This document shows, in pieces, positions 46,816 to 55,415 of a stretch of DNA of 64,000 nt. Made by a program: the position numbers and the translations under genes. The notes below the pieces were generated by a model. The model saw only the letters and a list, made by a program, of their open reading frames with translations, was not told the DNA's origin and searched no databases. Origin of the DNA: Ferrovaceae bacterium (GTDB lineage Bacteria; Pseudomonadota; Gammaproteobacteria; Burkholderiales; Ferrovaceae); the NCBI GenBank assembly GCA_027449685.1, contig DAIDLC010000005.1, forward strand, positions 62,001 through 126,000, written 5' to 3'. Each line of letters starts with the position of its first letter. The stretch's first letter is position 1.

Positions 46816-48558
46816 TTAGAGCCCCGCCGCCTTGAGGGGCGCAATGGGTTGCGCAAAAGCACTGGTGGCCGGATCGTCTGGCGGCACACCCAGGGACTGC
46901 AACAGGTTCCCCATCAGGCTGGCAAACACCGGCGCTGCCACCTGCCCCCCGTAATAGGCGCTGCCACTGGGCTCATCAATCATCACGGCAATCAGCAAGC
47001 GGGGTGCCGATGCGGGGGCAAAGCCCACAAAAGAGGCCACGTAACGATTGGCGTAACGTCCACCCACCACCTTATGGGCAGTGCCTGTTTTGCCGGCCAC
47101 ACGATAACCCTTCACCTGGGCTTGAGGCGCCGTACCCTCGGGGCTGACCACCAGCTCCAGCATATCCGTCACTTCGTGGGCCGTTTTACTGGAGATCACG
47201 CGCCGCCCCGGTTGCGGTTTGGTCACGCGCATCAGACTCAAGGGACGCAACATCCCATCATCGGCAAAAATGGTATAGGCCCGTGCCAACTGGATCAGGC
47301 TGACCGAAATGCCGTTGCCATAGGCCATGGTGGCCTGTTCGATGGGACGCCAGGTACGAAAGGGCCGCACCCGGCCCCCGGCTTCTCCTGGAAACCCCAG
47401 TTTTGGGGCTTGACCAAAACCCACGTCGGTAAACATGTTCCACATGGATTCGGGTGGCAAGGACAGGGCAATATGGGCGGCCCCCACATTGCTGGAATGC
47501 TGGATGACCTGCGCCACTGTAAGAGCCGCTGCCGGATGGGTATCGCGAATCAAGGCCGGACCAATGCTCATCTGGCCATTGCCGGTGGGAATGACCGTGG
47601 TGGGGGTGACCTTGCCCGATTCCAGCGCTGTGGCAATCGTGAAAGGTTTCATGGTGGAACCCGGTTCAAAGGTATCGGTGAGGGCACGATTACGTAACTG
47701 AGCGCCCGACAAATGGTCGCGATTGTTGGGGTCGTAATCGGGGTAGTTGGCCAGGGCCAATATTTCCCCAGTCTGAGTATCCAGAATCACCACAGCACCC
47801 GCCTTGGCCTGATGCTGCACGATGGCGTTACGCAGTTCACGATAGGCCAGGTGCTGCGCACGGGCATCCACGCTCAGGGTGATGTCGCGCCCCGGATGCG
47901 GGGCCCGAATATCTTCCACTTCGTCAATCACGTGACCTGCACGGTCCTTGATAACGCGCCGTGCTCCCGACTGCCCGGCCAGCTGTGATTGATAGGCCAG
48001 TTCAACACCTTCCTGACCGCGATCGTCCGCGTCGGTAAAACCCACCAGATGCGCCGTTTCCTCTCCTTTGGGATAACCCCGGTGATAGCCGTGCTGCTCG
48101 AACAACCCGGGAATTCTGAGAGCCATCACCTGCTGCGCCACGGCTGCGGGAACCTGACGCTTGAGATAGACGAAATTGCCATGACCATTGTCGATGCGCT
48201 GTTTGAGCTCGGCATCGCTCATCCCCAGTAATGTAGCAAGCTGGGCCCGCTGTGGTTCGCTCAGATCGATATCCTCCCGGCTGGCCCAAATGGATTCGGA
48301 GGGAATGCTGATGGCCAGCGGCTGCCCGTTGCGATCGTGAATGATGCCGCGACTGGCCGGCATTTCCAGTACGCGCGAGTAGCGCTCGTCCCCTTTTTGT
48401 TGCAGGAAACCAGAATGAAACCCCTGCAACCAGGCCGCACGTCCGATCAAACCCACAAAACAGGCCAGCAACGTCAACAACAGCAGGCGCGAACGCCAGC
48501 CTTCCAAGCGCAAATTAAGACGCGCGTTTTTAACCCCTACCGCCCCGGCCCCTCTCAT
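46816..48558 (-). CDS. ftsI: Septal transpeptidase FtsI (PBP3)
   Basis: A 580-residue class B penicillin-binding protein. N-terminal membrane anchor (LLLLTLLACFVGLIGRAAWL), pedestal domain (MPASRGIIHDRNGQPLA), and transpeptidase with SxxK (EPGSTMKPFTIA), SxN (SSNVGAAH) and KTGT (VAGKTGTAHKV). It crosslinks septal peptidoglycan with FtsW. It overlaps ftsL by ATGA. Confidence 0.98.
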   Translation of the reverse strand: MRGAGAVGVKNARLNLRLEGWRSRLLLLTLLACFVGLIGRAAWLQGFHSGFLQQKGDERYSRVLEMPASRGIIHDRNGQPLAISIPSESIWASREDIDLSEPQRAQLATLLGMSDAELKQRIDNGHGNFVYLKRQVPAAVAQQVMALRIPGLFEQHGYHRGYPKGEETAHLVGFTDADDRGQEGVELAYQSQLAGQSGARRVIKDRAGHVIDEVEDIRAPHPGRDITLSVDARAQHLAYRELRNAIVQHQAKAGAVVILDTQTGEILALANYPDYDPNNRDHLSGAQLRNRALTDTFEPGSTMKPFTIATALESGKVTPTTVIPTGNGQMSIGPALIRDTHPAAALTVAQVIQHSSNVGAAHIALSLPPESMWNMFTDVGFGQAPKLGFPGEAGGRVRPFRTWRPIEQATMAYGNGISVSLIQLARAYTIFADDGMLRPLSLMRVTKPQPGRRVISSKTAHEVTDMLELVVSPEGTAPQAQVKGYRVAGKTGTAHKVVGGRYANRYVASFVGFAPASAPRLLIAVMIDEPSGSAYYGGQVAAPVFASLMGNLLQSLGVPPDDPATSAFAQPIAPLKAAGL

Positions 48559-48947
48559 CGGTCGCCCCGCACGCCGGGCCCTGCTGCCGCCCCCGAGCCG
48601 GAACCCACCGCAGCCAGGGTCAACAGCCCATGGGCTGGTGCGGGCACTTCGGGTAGCGGAGTGTGCGCCACCTGAGTGGGGCTGGTACCCAGCACCACCA
48701 GACGGCTTTGGGCTTCCTTGGGCAACTGCATCTGCAGTCCGCTGATGGCTCCTTCTTCAACCCGGTGACTGGAGGTGAGCAAACCCTGCTCGATCTGCAG
48801 CTGATGCCATTCGGCAATCTGCTGTTCGGTATGATCTTTTTCCTTTTGCAGATCGATGAACAAGCGCCGCGTGCGATGCTGGGTATGGACCACCGCAATG
48901 GCCAACAGGATCAGGCACAGAAACAAGGCGGCATTGATGCGGCTCAC
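48555..48947 (-). CDS. ftsL: Cell division protein FtsL
   Basis: A small 130-residue bitopic protein: membrane segment ([19 protein letters not shown]), a short coiled coil of about 55 residues ([21 protein letters not shown]) and a Gly/Ala-rich tail longer than in most FtsL proteins, which usually have 90-120 residues. It links FtsQ/FtsB to FtsWI. Overlaps with rsmH and ftsI by ATGA on both sides support the call. Confidence 0.9.
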   Translation of the reverse strand: MSRINAALFLCLILLAIAVVHTQHRTRRLFIDLQKEKDHTEQQIAEWHQLQIEQGLLTSSHRVEEGAISGLQMQLPKEAQSRLVVLGTSPTQVAHTPLPEVPAPAHGLLTLAAVGSGSGAAAGPGVRGDR

Positions 48948-49924
48948 GCGGCACTCCGTTGAGCAACGCGCATGATGGCACTGCGACAGCGCGGATTGGC
49001 GGCTACGTCCTGCGCCGAAGGACGAATGGCACGCCCCACCAATTGCAAGCGCGGCTGCGGTCGGTCGGCCTCACGCACCGCCATGCCGTGAGGAATTTCG
49101 GGCGGCAGTGCCTGGGTCCGCAGAAATTGCTTCACCAGACGGTCTTCCAAAGAATGAAAGCTGATCACCACCAGGCGTCCTCCGCGATGGAGCAACTCCA
49201 CGGCTTGGGGCATGACCTGGGCAATTTCCTGCAATTCCTCATTCACATGAATGCGCAGGGCCTGAAAGGTCCGGGTGGCAGGATCCTGTCCTGGTTCCCG
49301 TGAACGCACGGCAGTGGCCACGATGCGCGCCAGTTGGGTGGTGCTGGCAATGGGGGCCAGGGCGCGTGCGTTGACGATGGCCCGGGCAATCTGGCGCGCA
49401 AAGCGCTCCTCGCCAAACTCCCGGATAACCCGGGCGATATCCTCCTGCGCGGCATGGGCCAACCAGTCCCGCGCCGATTCTCCGGTGTGCATATCCATGC
49501 GCATATCCAGCGGACCTTCCTGCCGAAAACTAAAACCGCGCTGGGCTTGGTCGATTTGGGGTGAAGAGACGCCCAGATCCAGCAGAATCCCGTCCACCCG
49601 GGTGATACCGCGATCCTGTAACGCTTGCTGCAATCTGGAAAAACGCTGGGGAATGATTTCAAAACGGGCGTCCTGAAGGGCCAATTGCTGCGCTTCGGGC
49701 AAGGCCTGTGGGTCACGGTCAAAGGCGATCAAGCGACCGTACTCCCCAAGGGCCTGCAAAATCCCCCGGCTATGCCCGCCCCGCCCGAACGTCCCGTCCA
49801 CATACACCCCCGCAGGCTGAATGGCCAAGGCCTGAACCGCCTCGGCCAGCAGCACCGTGACATGCGACACAGGCCCCGCTGGGGAGTGACTCGGGGTGAC
49901 TAAAACCGGTTGAAGGGCTGTCAT
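48944..49924 (-). CDS. rsmH: 16S rRNA m4C1402 methyltransferase RsmH
   Basis: The 326-residue methyltransferase acts on the ribosomal decoding site. [30 protein letters not shown] (SAM site), [22 protein letters not shown] and [16 protein letters not shown] are family motifs. It starts two bases after mraZ. Confidence 0.98.
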   Translation of the reverse strand: MTALQPVLVTPSHSPAGPVSHVTVLLAEAVQALAIQPAGVYVDGTFGRGGHSRGILQALGEYGRLIAFDRDPQALPEAQQLALQDARFEIIPQRFSRLQQALQDRGITRVDGILLDLGVSSPQIDQAQRGFSFRQEGPLDMRMDMHTGESARDWLAHAAQEDIARVIREFGEERFARQIARAIVNARALAPIASTTQLARIVATAVRSREPGQDPATRTFQALRIHVNEELQEIAQVMPQAVELLHRGGRLVVISFHSLEDRLVKQFLRTQALPPEIPHGMAVREADRPQPRLQLVGRAIRPSAQDVAANPRCRSAIMRVAQRSAA

Positions 49925-49926
49925 GG

Positions 49927-50373
49927 CTAAAAAGAGAGATCTTCCATGCCCGCCGGCACCAGATCAGGACCCAGTTTTTCGATTTCCTCAAACTGTTTGT
50001 CCCACAAGGCGGGTTGCCAAAGCTTGAAGTGCGTGCCCTGGCCAAACATCATCACATCCCGTTCGATGCCGGCAAAGCGGCGCAGGGCAGGAGATACCAG
50101 CACACGTCCGGCGGCATCCATTTCCACATCGTCGGCATGCCCCACCAACAATCCCTGCAGCAAGGTGGTTTGACGGTCCAGACCGGATTTTTTCATGATG
50201 GCACTACGGATGGGCTCCCAGGCGGGCTGGGGATAGAGCAGCAAACAACGATGGGGATGGGCGGTCAGCACCAGCCGGCCTTCACCCTGCGCACGCAAGG
50301 CATCCCGGTAGCGCGTAGGAATCGCTAACCGACCTTTGCTATCCAGGCTGATTTCTGAGGGCCCCTGAAACAC
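49927..50373 (-). CDS. mraZ: Transcriptional regulator MraZ
   Basis: A 148-residue protein with two AbrB-like halves carrying the DxxxR motif ([17 protein letters not shown] and [17 protein letters not shown]). MraZ represses its own cluster. The GTG at 50373 is chosen because GGGGAG is six bases upstream and homology starts at [11 protein letters not shown]; the open frame extends eight codons further. Four boxes with 10-bp spacing lie just upstream, so autoregulation of the dcw cluster is likely. Confidence 0.96.
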   Translation of the reverse strand: MFQGPSEISLDSKGRLAIPTRYRDALRAQGEGRLVLTAHPHRCLLLYPQPAWEPIRSAIMKKSGLDRQTTLLQGLLVGHADDVEMDAAGRVLVSPALRRFAGIERDVMMFGQGTHFKLWQPALWDKQFEEIEKLGPDLVPAGMEDLSF

Positions 50374-50389
50374 ATGTATCTCCCCGATA

Positions 50390-50424
50390 GACCACAAATT
50401 CCCATTTCTTCCTACTTTTTTCCA
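50390..50424 (-). promoter_or_regulatory. Array of four MraZ boxes
   Basis: On the minus strand TGGAA, TAGGA, TGGGA and TGGTC occur at exact 10-base steps (50424-50420, 50414-50410, 50404-50400, 50394-50390). MraZ is known to bind TGGGN boxes repeated at 10-bp spacing. The array lies just downstream of the -10 element. Confidence 0.75.
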
Positions 50425-50452
50425 CTATATGGGAATGATGTCCACCGGTCAA
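50424..50452 (-). promoter_or_regulatory. Promoter of the mraZ-led division cluster
   Basis: TTGACC (50452-50447), 17 bases, TATAGT (50429-50424); both hexamers match at five of six positions. Initiation would fall inside the MraZ box array, well placed for repression. Confidence 0.7.
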
Positions 50453-50549
50453 GACCAAAATGCACGCGTTGCCTTTACCGGACAAATGCACTACATTGAA
50501 AACTCAGAAAAACAGGTGCCGCCGACAGCCCACGCGCAAACCATCCGTC

Positions 50550-50999
50550 ATGTACAAGAAGCCTCGAGTATTCCGTGAGGCGCTCCCGCAGCAAGGCCCC
50601 TTTGAGCGGCTGCTGGTGCAGGCGCGGCGCACACAGCAGTTGCAGCGCGCGCTGAACGGGGTTCTGCCCGCCACCATGGCTGCGCTGGTACGAGCCGGGG
50701 GTCAGGAAAACGGCCAACTTCTCATTCAAACCGACTCCAACGCCATAGCGGGCAAGCTGCGGCAGTTACTCCCCAGCCTGTTACGCGCCTTGCAAAAGAT
50801 CGACCCCGACCTGCAATCCCTCAAAATCCAGGTTCAACCCCAGCAGCAACGCCTGCCGCGACGCCCCCGAGCGGGCCAGCCACTGGCCCCGGAAACCCTG
50901 CAAGAATTCAGTCACCTGGCCTGCTCTCTACCCCCTTCCCCCTTGCGCACTGCCCTGGAGCGCCTGCTGGCCCACCGTCAACGCAAAATCGACCCGTAG
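50550..50999 (+). CDS. DUF721 / DciA-like protein
   Basis: A 149-residue basic protein. The conserved part (LNGVLPATMAALVRAGGQENGQLLIQTDSNAIAGKLRQLLPSLL) resembles DUF721/DciA, the loader of the replicative helicase in bacteria lacking DnaC. In related genomes this gene is often between lpxC and secA; here it is divergent from mraZ. An ATG at 50550 is used; no good ribosome site is visible. The frame is open from 50460 but that part does not look conserved. Confidence 0.65.
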   Translation: MYKKPRVFREALPQQGPFERLLVQARRTQQLQRALNGVLPATMAALVRAGGQENGQLLIQTDSNAIAGKLRQLLPSLLRALQKIDPDLQSLKIQVQPQQQRLPRRPRAGQPLAPETLQEFSHLACSLPPSPLRTALERLLAHRQRKIDP

Positions 51000-51065
51000 G
51001 TCCGCTACTTCTGAGCGTTTCCCGGTTTGGTGGGACAGCGTTTCTTGCAAGGAGTTACTTTGCGG

Positions 51066-51071
51066 TACACT
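51066..51071 (+). promoter_or_regulatory. -10 element of rnpB
   Basis: TACACT lies seven bases before the predicted 5' end of RNase P RNA. The nearest -35-like hexamer, TTGCAA (51045-51050), is 15 bases away, a short spacer. Confidence 0.45.
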
Positions 51072-51077
51072 GGAGAC

Positions 51078-51433
51078 GAAGCTGGCTGGACAGTCGCTGC
51101 GCGCCCTTGGCGCGGAGAGGAAAGTCCGGGCTCCACAGAGCGGGGTGCCGGTTAATGGCCGGAGGCCGTGAGGCCATGGAAAGTGATACAGAAACTCAAA
51201 CCGCCCAAGCAGGGTCCAGGCCCTGACGGCAAGGGTGAAAAGGTGCGGTAAGAGCGCACCGCGCGCACGGCAACGTGAGCGGCAGGTTAAACCCCACCCG
51301 GAGCAAGACCAAATAGGAAGGCAATCGCGTGGCTCGCGCGGCCTTCGGGTAGGTTGCTTGAGCGTCCGAGTAATCGGACGCCTAGAGGAATGACTGTCCT
51401 CGACAGAACCCGGCTTACAGGCCAGCTTCACCT
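51078..51433 (+). ncRNA. rnpB: RNase P RNA (bacterial type A)
   Basis: The catalytic RNA of RNase P, about 356 bases, matures tRNA 5' ends. It begins GAAGCTGGCTGGACAGTCGC, contains AGAGGAAAGTCCGGGCTCC (conserved region I) and ACAGAACCCGGCTTACAGG near the 3' end, and the two ends pair (GAAGCTGGC with GCCAGCTTC). The end after CACCT was placed by analogy with E. coli M1 RNA. A -10 element fits the 5' end. I see no clear T-run terminator after it. Confidence 0.96.
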
Positions 51434-51540
51434 CCTTTGACAGCGTTAGTGCCAGGCACGCATGGGCGCTGTGGTTGTCCCCTGCCACGGACTCCTTGCC
51501 TGTGCAGAGCAAAGTAATGCGGGTAAGCGCACTGTGTGTC

Positions 51541-51568
51541 TTGACACCCCCCCCAAAAAGACTAGACT
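51541..51568 (+). promoter_or_regulatory. Promoter of the Phd/PIN toxin-antitoxin pair, with C8 spacer tract
   Basis: Perfect TTGACA (51541-51546), a 16-base spacer beginning with eight C and five A, and TAGACT (51563-51568). The homopolymer lies between the two hexamers, so a gain of one base would give the optimal 17-base spacer. Confidence 0.6.
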
Positions 51569-51572
51569 AACA

Positions 51573-51583
51573 TGGCTTAGCCA
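51573..51583 (+). promoter_or_regulatory. Candidate antitoxin operator
   Basis: TGGCT-T-AGCCA is a small perfect palindrome between the -10 element and the antitoxin ribosome site. Phd-type antitoxins commonly repress at such sites. Weak on its own. Confidence 0.35.
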
Positions 51584-51596
51584 AGTAGAGGAAACC

Positions 51597-51842
51597 ATGC
51601 ATACTGTCAATATCCACGAAGCAAAGACCCATCTTTCCCGGCTCGTTGAACAAGCGGCCAGAGGGGAGCCGTTCGTTATCGCCAAGGCCGGCAAACCGCT
51701 GGTGAAGGTAACGGCACTGGAGGTGCCACCCGCGGGACAAGCCCGCCGCCTGGGCTTCCTGGCCGGAGCTATTTCTGTCCCGGATGACTTCGACCGTATG
51801 GGGAGCGAGGAAATCGAACAGTTGTTTGGGGGAGACGCGTGA
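51597..51842 (+). CDS. Phd/YefM-family antitoxin
   Basis: An 81-residue antitoxin. MHTVNIHEAKTHLSRLVEQA is the typical Phd/YefM DNA-binding N-terminus (formerly VapB of this type), followed by GEPFVIAKAGKPLVKV; the C-terminal acidic segment (DDFDRMGSEEIEQLFGGDA) should wrap the toxin. GAGGA four bases upstream fixes the ATG. The stop overlaps the toxin GTG, as expected for coupled pairs. It lies in accessory DNA between rnpB and the tRNA. Confidence 0.92.
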   Translation: MHTVNIHEAKTHLSRLVEQAARGEPFVIAKAGKPLVKVTALEVPPAGQARRLGFLAGAISVPDDFDRMGSEEIEQLFGGDA

Positions 51843-52225
51843 AGTTGCTTCTGGATACACACTTATTGCTCTGGGCGGCAGGGCAGCCCGATCAGTTGCC
51901 CACCTCTGCCCGTTTATTGCTTGATGATCCACAAAACGAGTTGCTGTTCAGTTCGGCCAGTCTTTGGGAAGTTGCAATCAAGCGTAGCCTCGGGCGCGGT
52001 GACTTTCGTGTGGACCCACGCCTTTTGCGCCGCGGGCTGCTCGATAATGGATATACCGAATTGCCCATCACCAGCGAACACGCCGTTTCCATCGATGGCC
52101 TTCCAACCATCCACAAAGACCCATTCGACCGAATACTTGTTGCGCAATCTATCGTCGAAGGCATTACGCTCCTGACCGCCGACCCGATAGTTGCGCAATA
52201 TTCAGGTCCGATTCGGAAGGTTTAA
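51839..52225 (+). CDS. PIN-domain ribonuclease toxin (VapC-like)
   Basis: A 128-residue PIN-domain RNase. The acidic residues expected in the active site are visible: Asp in LLLDTHLLLWA, Glu in SSASLWEVAIKR, Asp pair in HKDPFDRILVAQS, and the late Asp in LLTADPIVAQY. Targets of such toxins are RNAs, often tRNA. The GTG overlaps the antitoxin stop. Its last 130 bases lie inside the 201-bp direct repeat, and a remnant of the same 3' end recurs at 53247-53376. Confidence 0.92.
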   Translation: MKLLLDTHLLLWAAGQPDQLPTSARLLLDDPQNELLFSSASLWEVAIKRSLGRGDFRVDPRLLRRGLLDNGYTELPITSEHAVSIDGLPTIHKDPFDRILVAQSIVEGITLLTADPIVAQYSGPIRKV

Positions 52226-52296
52226 CCCCCCTCCGCAGTCCTTGATTTTATGGTGGGCCCCCTCGGAGTCGAACCGAGCACCAACGGATTATGAGT
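52096..52296. repeat. 201-bp direct repeat, left copy
   Basis: Identical to 53247-53447 except one base (A at 52187, T at 53338). It contains the 3' end of the PIN toxin gene and, on the other strand, the tRNA 3' half; its right edge falls in the tRNA anticodon. The repeat unit is 1151 bases. Confidence 0.97.
52251..52296 (-). pseudogene. Displaced 3' half of the CAU-anticodon tRNA
   Basis: 46 bases identical to the 3' part of the intact tRNA at 53402-53480, from the anticodon to the encoded CCA. The 5' half is missing and replaced by unrelated sequence. This is what an attachment-site remnant of a tRNA-integrating element looks like. Confidence 0.9.
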
Positions 52297-52528
52297 TTGC
52301 ACTTAACGCCGGGTGCCCAGGAAAATCAAGCACATGCAGGCGTAAGCAACAGAAGAAAAAAGTAGTTTGTTGACAGTAAGTTAGCGTACTTTTGCGAAGA
52401 CAGGCAAACATGATGTCTGTACCGCAGCTGTACCGAAATGGGCGCCCTCGCCAAAGGAGAGTGCACCAGTTTGTCGGTGCGATCGCATAGAGTCTGTGCG
52501 GGCCAGGGAGACGACATCGTCCAATGAG

Positions 52529-52561
52529 TTGCATTGTAGTCACATGAGGACTACAATGCAA
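52529..52561 (+). promoter_or_regulatory. Perfect palindromic operator/promoter of dinJ-yafQ
   Basis: Two 13-base arms TTGCATTGTAGTC (52529-52541) and GACTACAATGCAA (52549-52561) pair perfectly around seven bases. The right arm holds TACAAT, a good -10 (52553-52558), so DinJ binding would block transcription. Confidence 0.8.
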
Positions 52562-52590
52562 TCGTTAATACCGAGTACAGGAGTGTTGCC

Positions 52591-52857
52591 ATGAGCACCG
52601 CCGATACCTACGTCCGAGCCCGCATCGACACCAACACTAAGGAGCGTGCCGCCAGTGCGCTTGAAGCAATGGGGTTGTCGATTTCCGATGCTATCCGCCT
52701 GCTGATGCTGCGCATCGCCGACGAACACCGCCTACCCTTCGATGTGAAGGTGCCCAACGCTACCACGAAGAAAGCCATTGCCGAACTGGAAGCGGGCAAA
52801 GGCAAGAAGTTCGCCAGCGTGGACGATCTGATGGCGGATCTGAATGCGGATGATTGA
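52591..52857 (+). CDS. dinJ: RelB/DinJ-family antitoxin
   Basis: An 88-residue ribbon-helix-helix antitoxin. ADTYVRARIDTNTKERAASALEAMGLSISDAIRLLMLRIA is the typical DinJ DNA-binding half; the C-terminal half, ending VDDLMADLNADD, should cover the toxin. AGGAG stands seven bases before the ATG. The perfect palindrome 30 bases upstream is the likely operator. It is followed by a YafQ-like toxin gene overlapping its end by 14 bases. Confidence 0.93.
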   Translation: MSTADTYVRARIDTNTKERAASALEAMGLSISDAIRLLMLRIADEHRLPFDVKVPNATTKKAIAELEAGKGKKFASVDDLMADLNADD

Positions 52858-53125
52858 TCGCTCGTCCGCATTCAAGCGCGATTACAAGCGAGAGGCCAAG
52901 GGCCAGCATCGCACCACGCTCGATGACGTGCTCAAGCCGGTGCTGGTTGCATTGGCAACCGATCAGCCCTTGGACACGCGCCACCGCGACCACGAACTTT
53001 CCGGCGATTGGGCAGGCTACCGCGAATGCCACCTCAAGCCCGACCTGCTGCTGATCTACTGCAAGTCCGATGCTGACACACTTCGGTTGGCGAGGCTGGG
53101 CTCGCACAGCGAACTTTTCGGATAG
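52844..53125 (+). CDS. yafQ: YafQ-family mRNA interferase toxin
   Basis: A 93-residue RelE-superfamily toxin. RSSAFKRDYKREAK, HELSGDWAGYRECHLKPDLLLIY and the C-terminal RLGSHSELFG follow YafQ, including His and Asp residues used for ribosome-dependent mRNA cleavage. Two in-frame ATGs (52844, 52850) overlap the antitoxin end; the first is given. The reading frame looks intact. Confidence 0.92.
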   Translation: MRMIDRSSAFKRDYKREAKGQHRTTLDDVLKPVLVALATDQPLDTRHRDHELSGDWAGYRECHLKPDLLLIYCKSDADTLRLARLGSHSELFG

Positions 53126-53246
53126 GGATTAGTAGTCCCGAATGACAATATCCAACGAGGCTAATAAAAAGATGGAGGATTGCGCATGAAAGCAACGGCC
53201 GTATCGCTGCTCGCATTGTTTGAAACCAAAATGCAGCTTGAGGTGC

Positions 53247-53480
<234 letters not shown>

Positions 53481-53488
53481 ATGACCTT

Positions 53489-55366
53489 TTAGTTATCGTT
53501 GTTTTCGATAAAGCTGCGCAGCCGCTCGGAGCGGGAGGGATGACGCAGTTTGCGCAGCGCTTTGGCTTCGATCTGGCGAATACGCTCGCGGGTAACATCA
53601 AATTGTTTGCCCACCTCTTCCAGGGTGTGATCGGTGTTCATTTCGATTCCAAAACGCATGCGTAGCACCTTGGCCTCGCGCTGGGTGAGGGAGTCCAGTA
53701 CGTCCTTGGTGGCATCCCGCAGGCTGGCATAAAGGGCTGAATCGGCGGGCGCGATGGTGGCCGTATCTTCGATGAAATCACCCAAATGGGAATCGTCATC
53801 ATCGCCGATGGGGGTTTCCATGGAAATGGGTTCCTTGGAGATCTTGAGGATTTTACGAATCTTGTCCTCGGGCATTTCCATCTTCTTGGCCAGCTCTGCG
53901 GGGTCCGGTTCCAGCCCGGTTTCCTGTAAAATCTGGCGCGAGATGCGGTTCATCTTGTTGATGGTTTCGATCATGTGCACCGGAATGCGAATGGTGCGCG
54001 CCTGATCTGCAATGGAGCGGGTAATGGCCTGGCGAATCCACCAGGTGGCATAGGTGGAAAACTTGTACCCACGGCGGTATTCAAACTTGTCCACAGCCTT
54101 CATCAGACCAATATTGCCCTCCTGAATCAGATCCAGAAATTGCAAGCCGCGATTGGTGTACTTTTTGGCAATGGAAATGACTAGACGTAAATTGGCCTCG
54201 ATCATTTCGCGTTTGGCCCGCCGGGCGCGGGCTTCGCCGGTAGACATCTGGCGGGCGATTTCCTTCAGGTCCTTGATGGGCACGCCCACTTCCTGCTGCA
54301 GGGTGATGAGACTTTCCTGCTGCTCCATGATGGCGTGTTTGAAGCGCGCCAAGGCCGCGCTATAACTTTTGCGGGCAGCCATTTCATCGGACACCCACTT
54401 GAGGTTGATTTCGTTGCCGGGAAAGGCCTTGATGAAATGCGCTCGGGGCATGGCCGCAGAGTTGACGCAAATGTGCATGATGGCCCGTTCGTGATTGCGG
54501 ATGCGCTCCACCAAGCGGCGCAGGCCGTTACACAGCATTTCCACCTGTTTGGCAGAAAAACGGATCGTCATGAGTTCGTTGGAAATTTCTTCCTGCAAAT
54601 CCTTGTAGGCCCGACTGCGCCCGCCCTTTTCGCTCAGGGCCTTGCGCATTTTTTTATTGAGTCGGCGAATGGAGGCAAAGCGCACCAGGGCATCCTGCTT
54701 CAACTGCTCCAGGTTGGCGCTGGCAATTGCCCCTTCCTCGTCGGCCTCTTCGTCCTCTTCGATGGCCAGCTCCTCGTCCTCGTCCGTCATTTCGGTGGAG
54801 ACGGGTTCTTCTTCACCATCCACCAAGCCATCTATCACTTCATCGATGCGTAGTTCGCCCTGCTCCACGCGCTCGGATAGCTCCAGGATTTCATCGATGG
54901 TGGTGGGACAGGAAGAAATGGCCTGGATCATGTGTTTGAGGCCATCCTCGATACGCTTGGCAATCTCGATTTCGCCTTCGCGCGTGAGTAGTTCCACCGT
55001 GCCCATTTCGCGCATGTACATGCGCACCGGGTCGGTGGTCCGGCCGAAGTCGGAATCCACAGTGGACAAGGCGGCTTCGGCCTCTTCCACCACATCATCG
55101 TCGGTGACCGGCGGGGGCACATCGGACATGAGCAACTGCTCGCTATCCGGGGCCTCTTCATAGACGGCAATGCCCATGTTGTTGATCATGGCGATAACCG
55201 ATTCGATCTGTTCGGCATCCAGCATGTCGTCTGGCAGGTGATCGTTGATCTCGGCATAGGTCAGGAAGCCACGTTCCTTCCCCAATACAATCAGATTTTT
55301 GAGTCGCGCGCGCTGGGCCTCGGCATCTGACTGGCGATTCTCGGTTTTGGAGTTTTCTGCAGCCAT
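53489..55366 (-). CDS. rpoD: Housekeeping sigma factor RpoD (sigma-70)
   Basis: A 625-residue primary sigma factor. Region 1.1 (residues about 20-75), an acidic non-conserved region with long Glu/Asp runs, region 1.2 ([15 protein letters not shown]), region 2 ([20 protein letters not shown], then [17 protein letters not shown]), region 3 and region 4.2 ([20 protein letters not shown]) are complete. The ATG at 55366 is used; a GTG at 55378 is possible. It lies 49 bases after dnaG. Confidence 0.98.
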   Translation of the reverse strand: MAAENSKTENRQSDAEAQRARLKNLIVLGKERGFLTYAEINDHLPDDMLDAEQIESVIAMINNMGIAVYEEAPDSEQLLMSDVPPPVTDDDVVEEAEAALSTVDSDFGRTTDPVRMYMREMGTVELLTREGEIEIAKRIEDGLKHMIQAISSCPTTIDEILELSERVEQGELRIDEVIDGLVDGEEEPVSTEMTDEDEELAIEEDEEADEEGAIASANLEQLKQDALVRFASIRRLNKKMRKALSEKGGRSRAYKDLQEEISNELMTIRFSAKQVEMLCNGLRRLVERIRNHERAIMHICVNSAAMPRAHFIKAFPGNEINLKWVSDEMAARKSYSAALARFKHAIMEQQESLITLQQEVGVPIKDLKEIARQMSTGEARARRAKREMIEANLRLVISIAKKYTNRGLQFLDLIQEGNIGLMKAVDKFEYRRGYKFSTYATWWIRQAITRSIADQARTIRIPVHMIETINKMNRISRQILQETGLEPDPAELAKKMEMPEDKIRKILKISKEPISMETPIGDDDDSHLGDFIEDTATIAPADSALYASLRDATKDVLDSLTQREAKVLRMRFGIEMNTDHTLEEVGKQFDVTRERIRQIEAKALRKLRHPSRSERLRSFIENNDN

Positions 55367-55415
55367 GTTCGATTGCACCCCTTGTCAAAAACTGGATTTT
55401 ATGTGAAACATTCGA

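Larger units (their letters stand above)
52226..52590. other. Non-coding accessory DNA, island-junction-like
   Basis: This stretch of 365 bases holds the displaced tRNA 3' half (52251-52296), two TGTACCG copies 11 bases apart (52418-52424 and 52429-52435), which might be integrase arm sites, and the palindromic operator at 52529-52561. An open frame on the minus strand (52289-52561) shows no domain and starts within the operator; I do not call it. Confidence 0.5.

Noticed and set aside
52289-52561. 90-codon frame on the minus strand in the island region
   Set aside because: It begins within the dinJ palindrome, has no ribosome site or domain, and ends inside the tRNA remnant.
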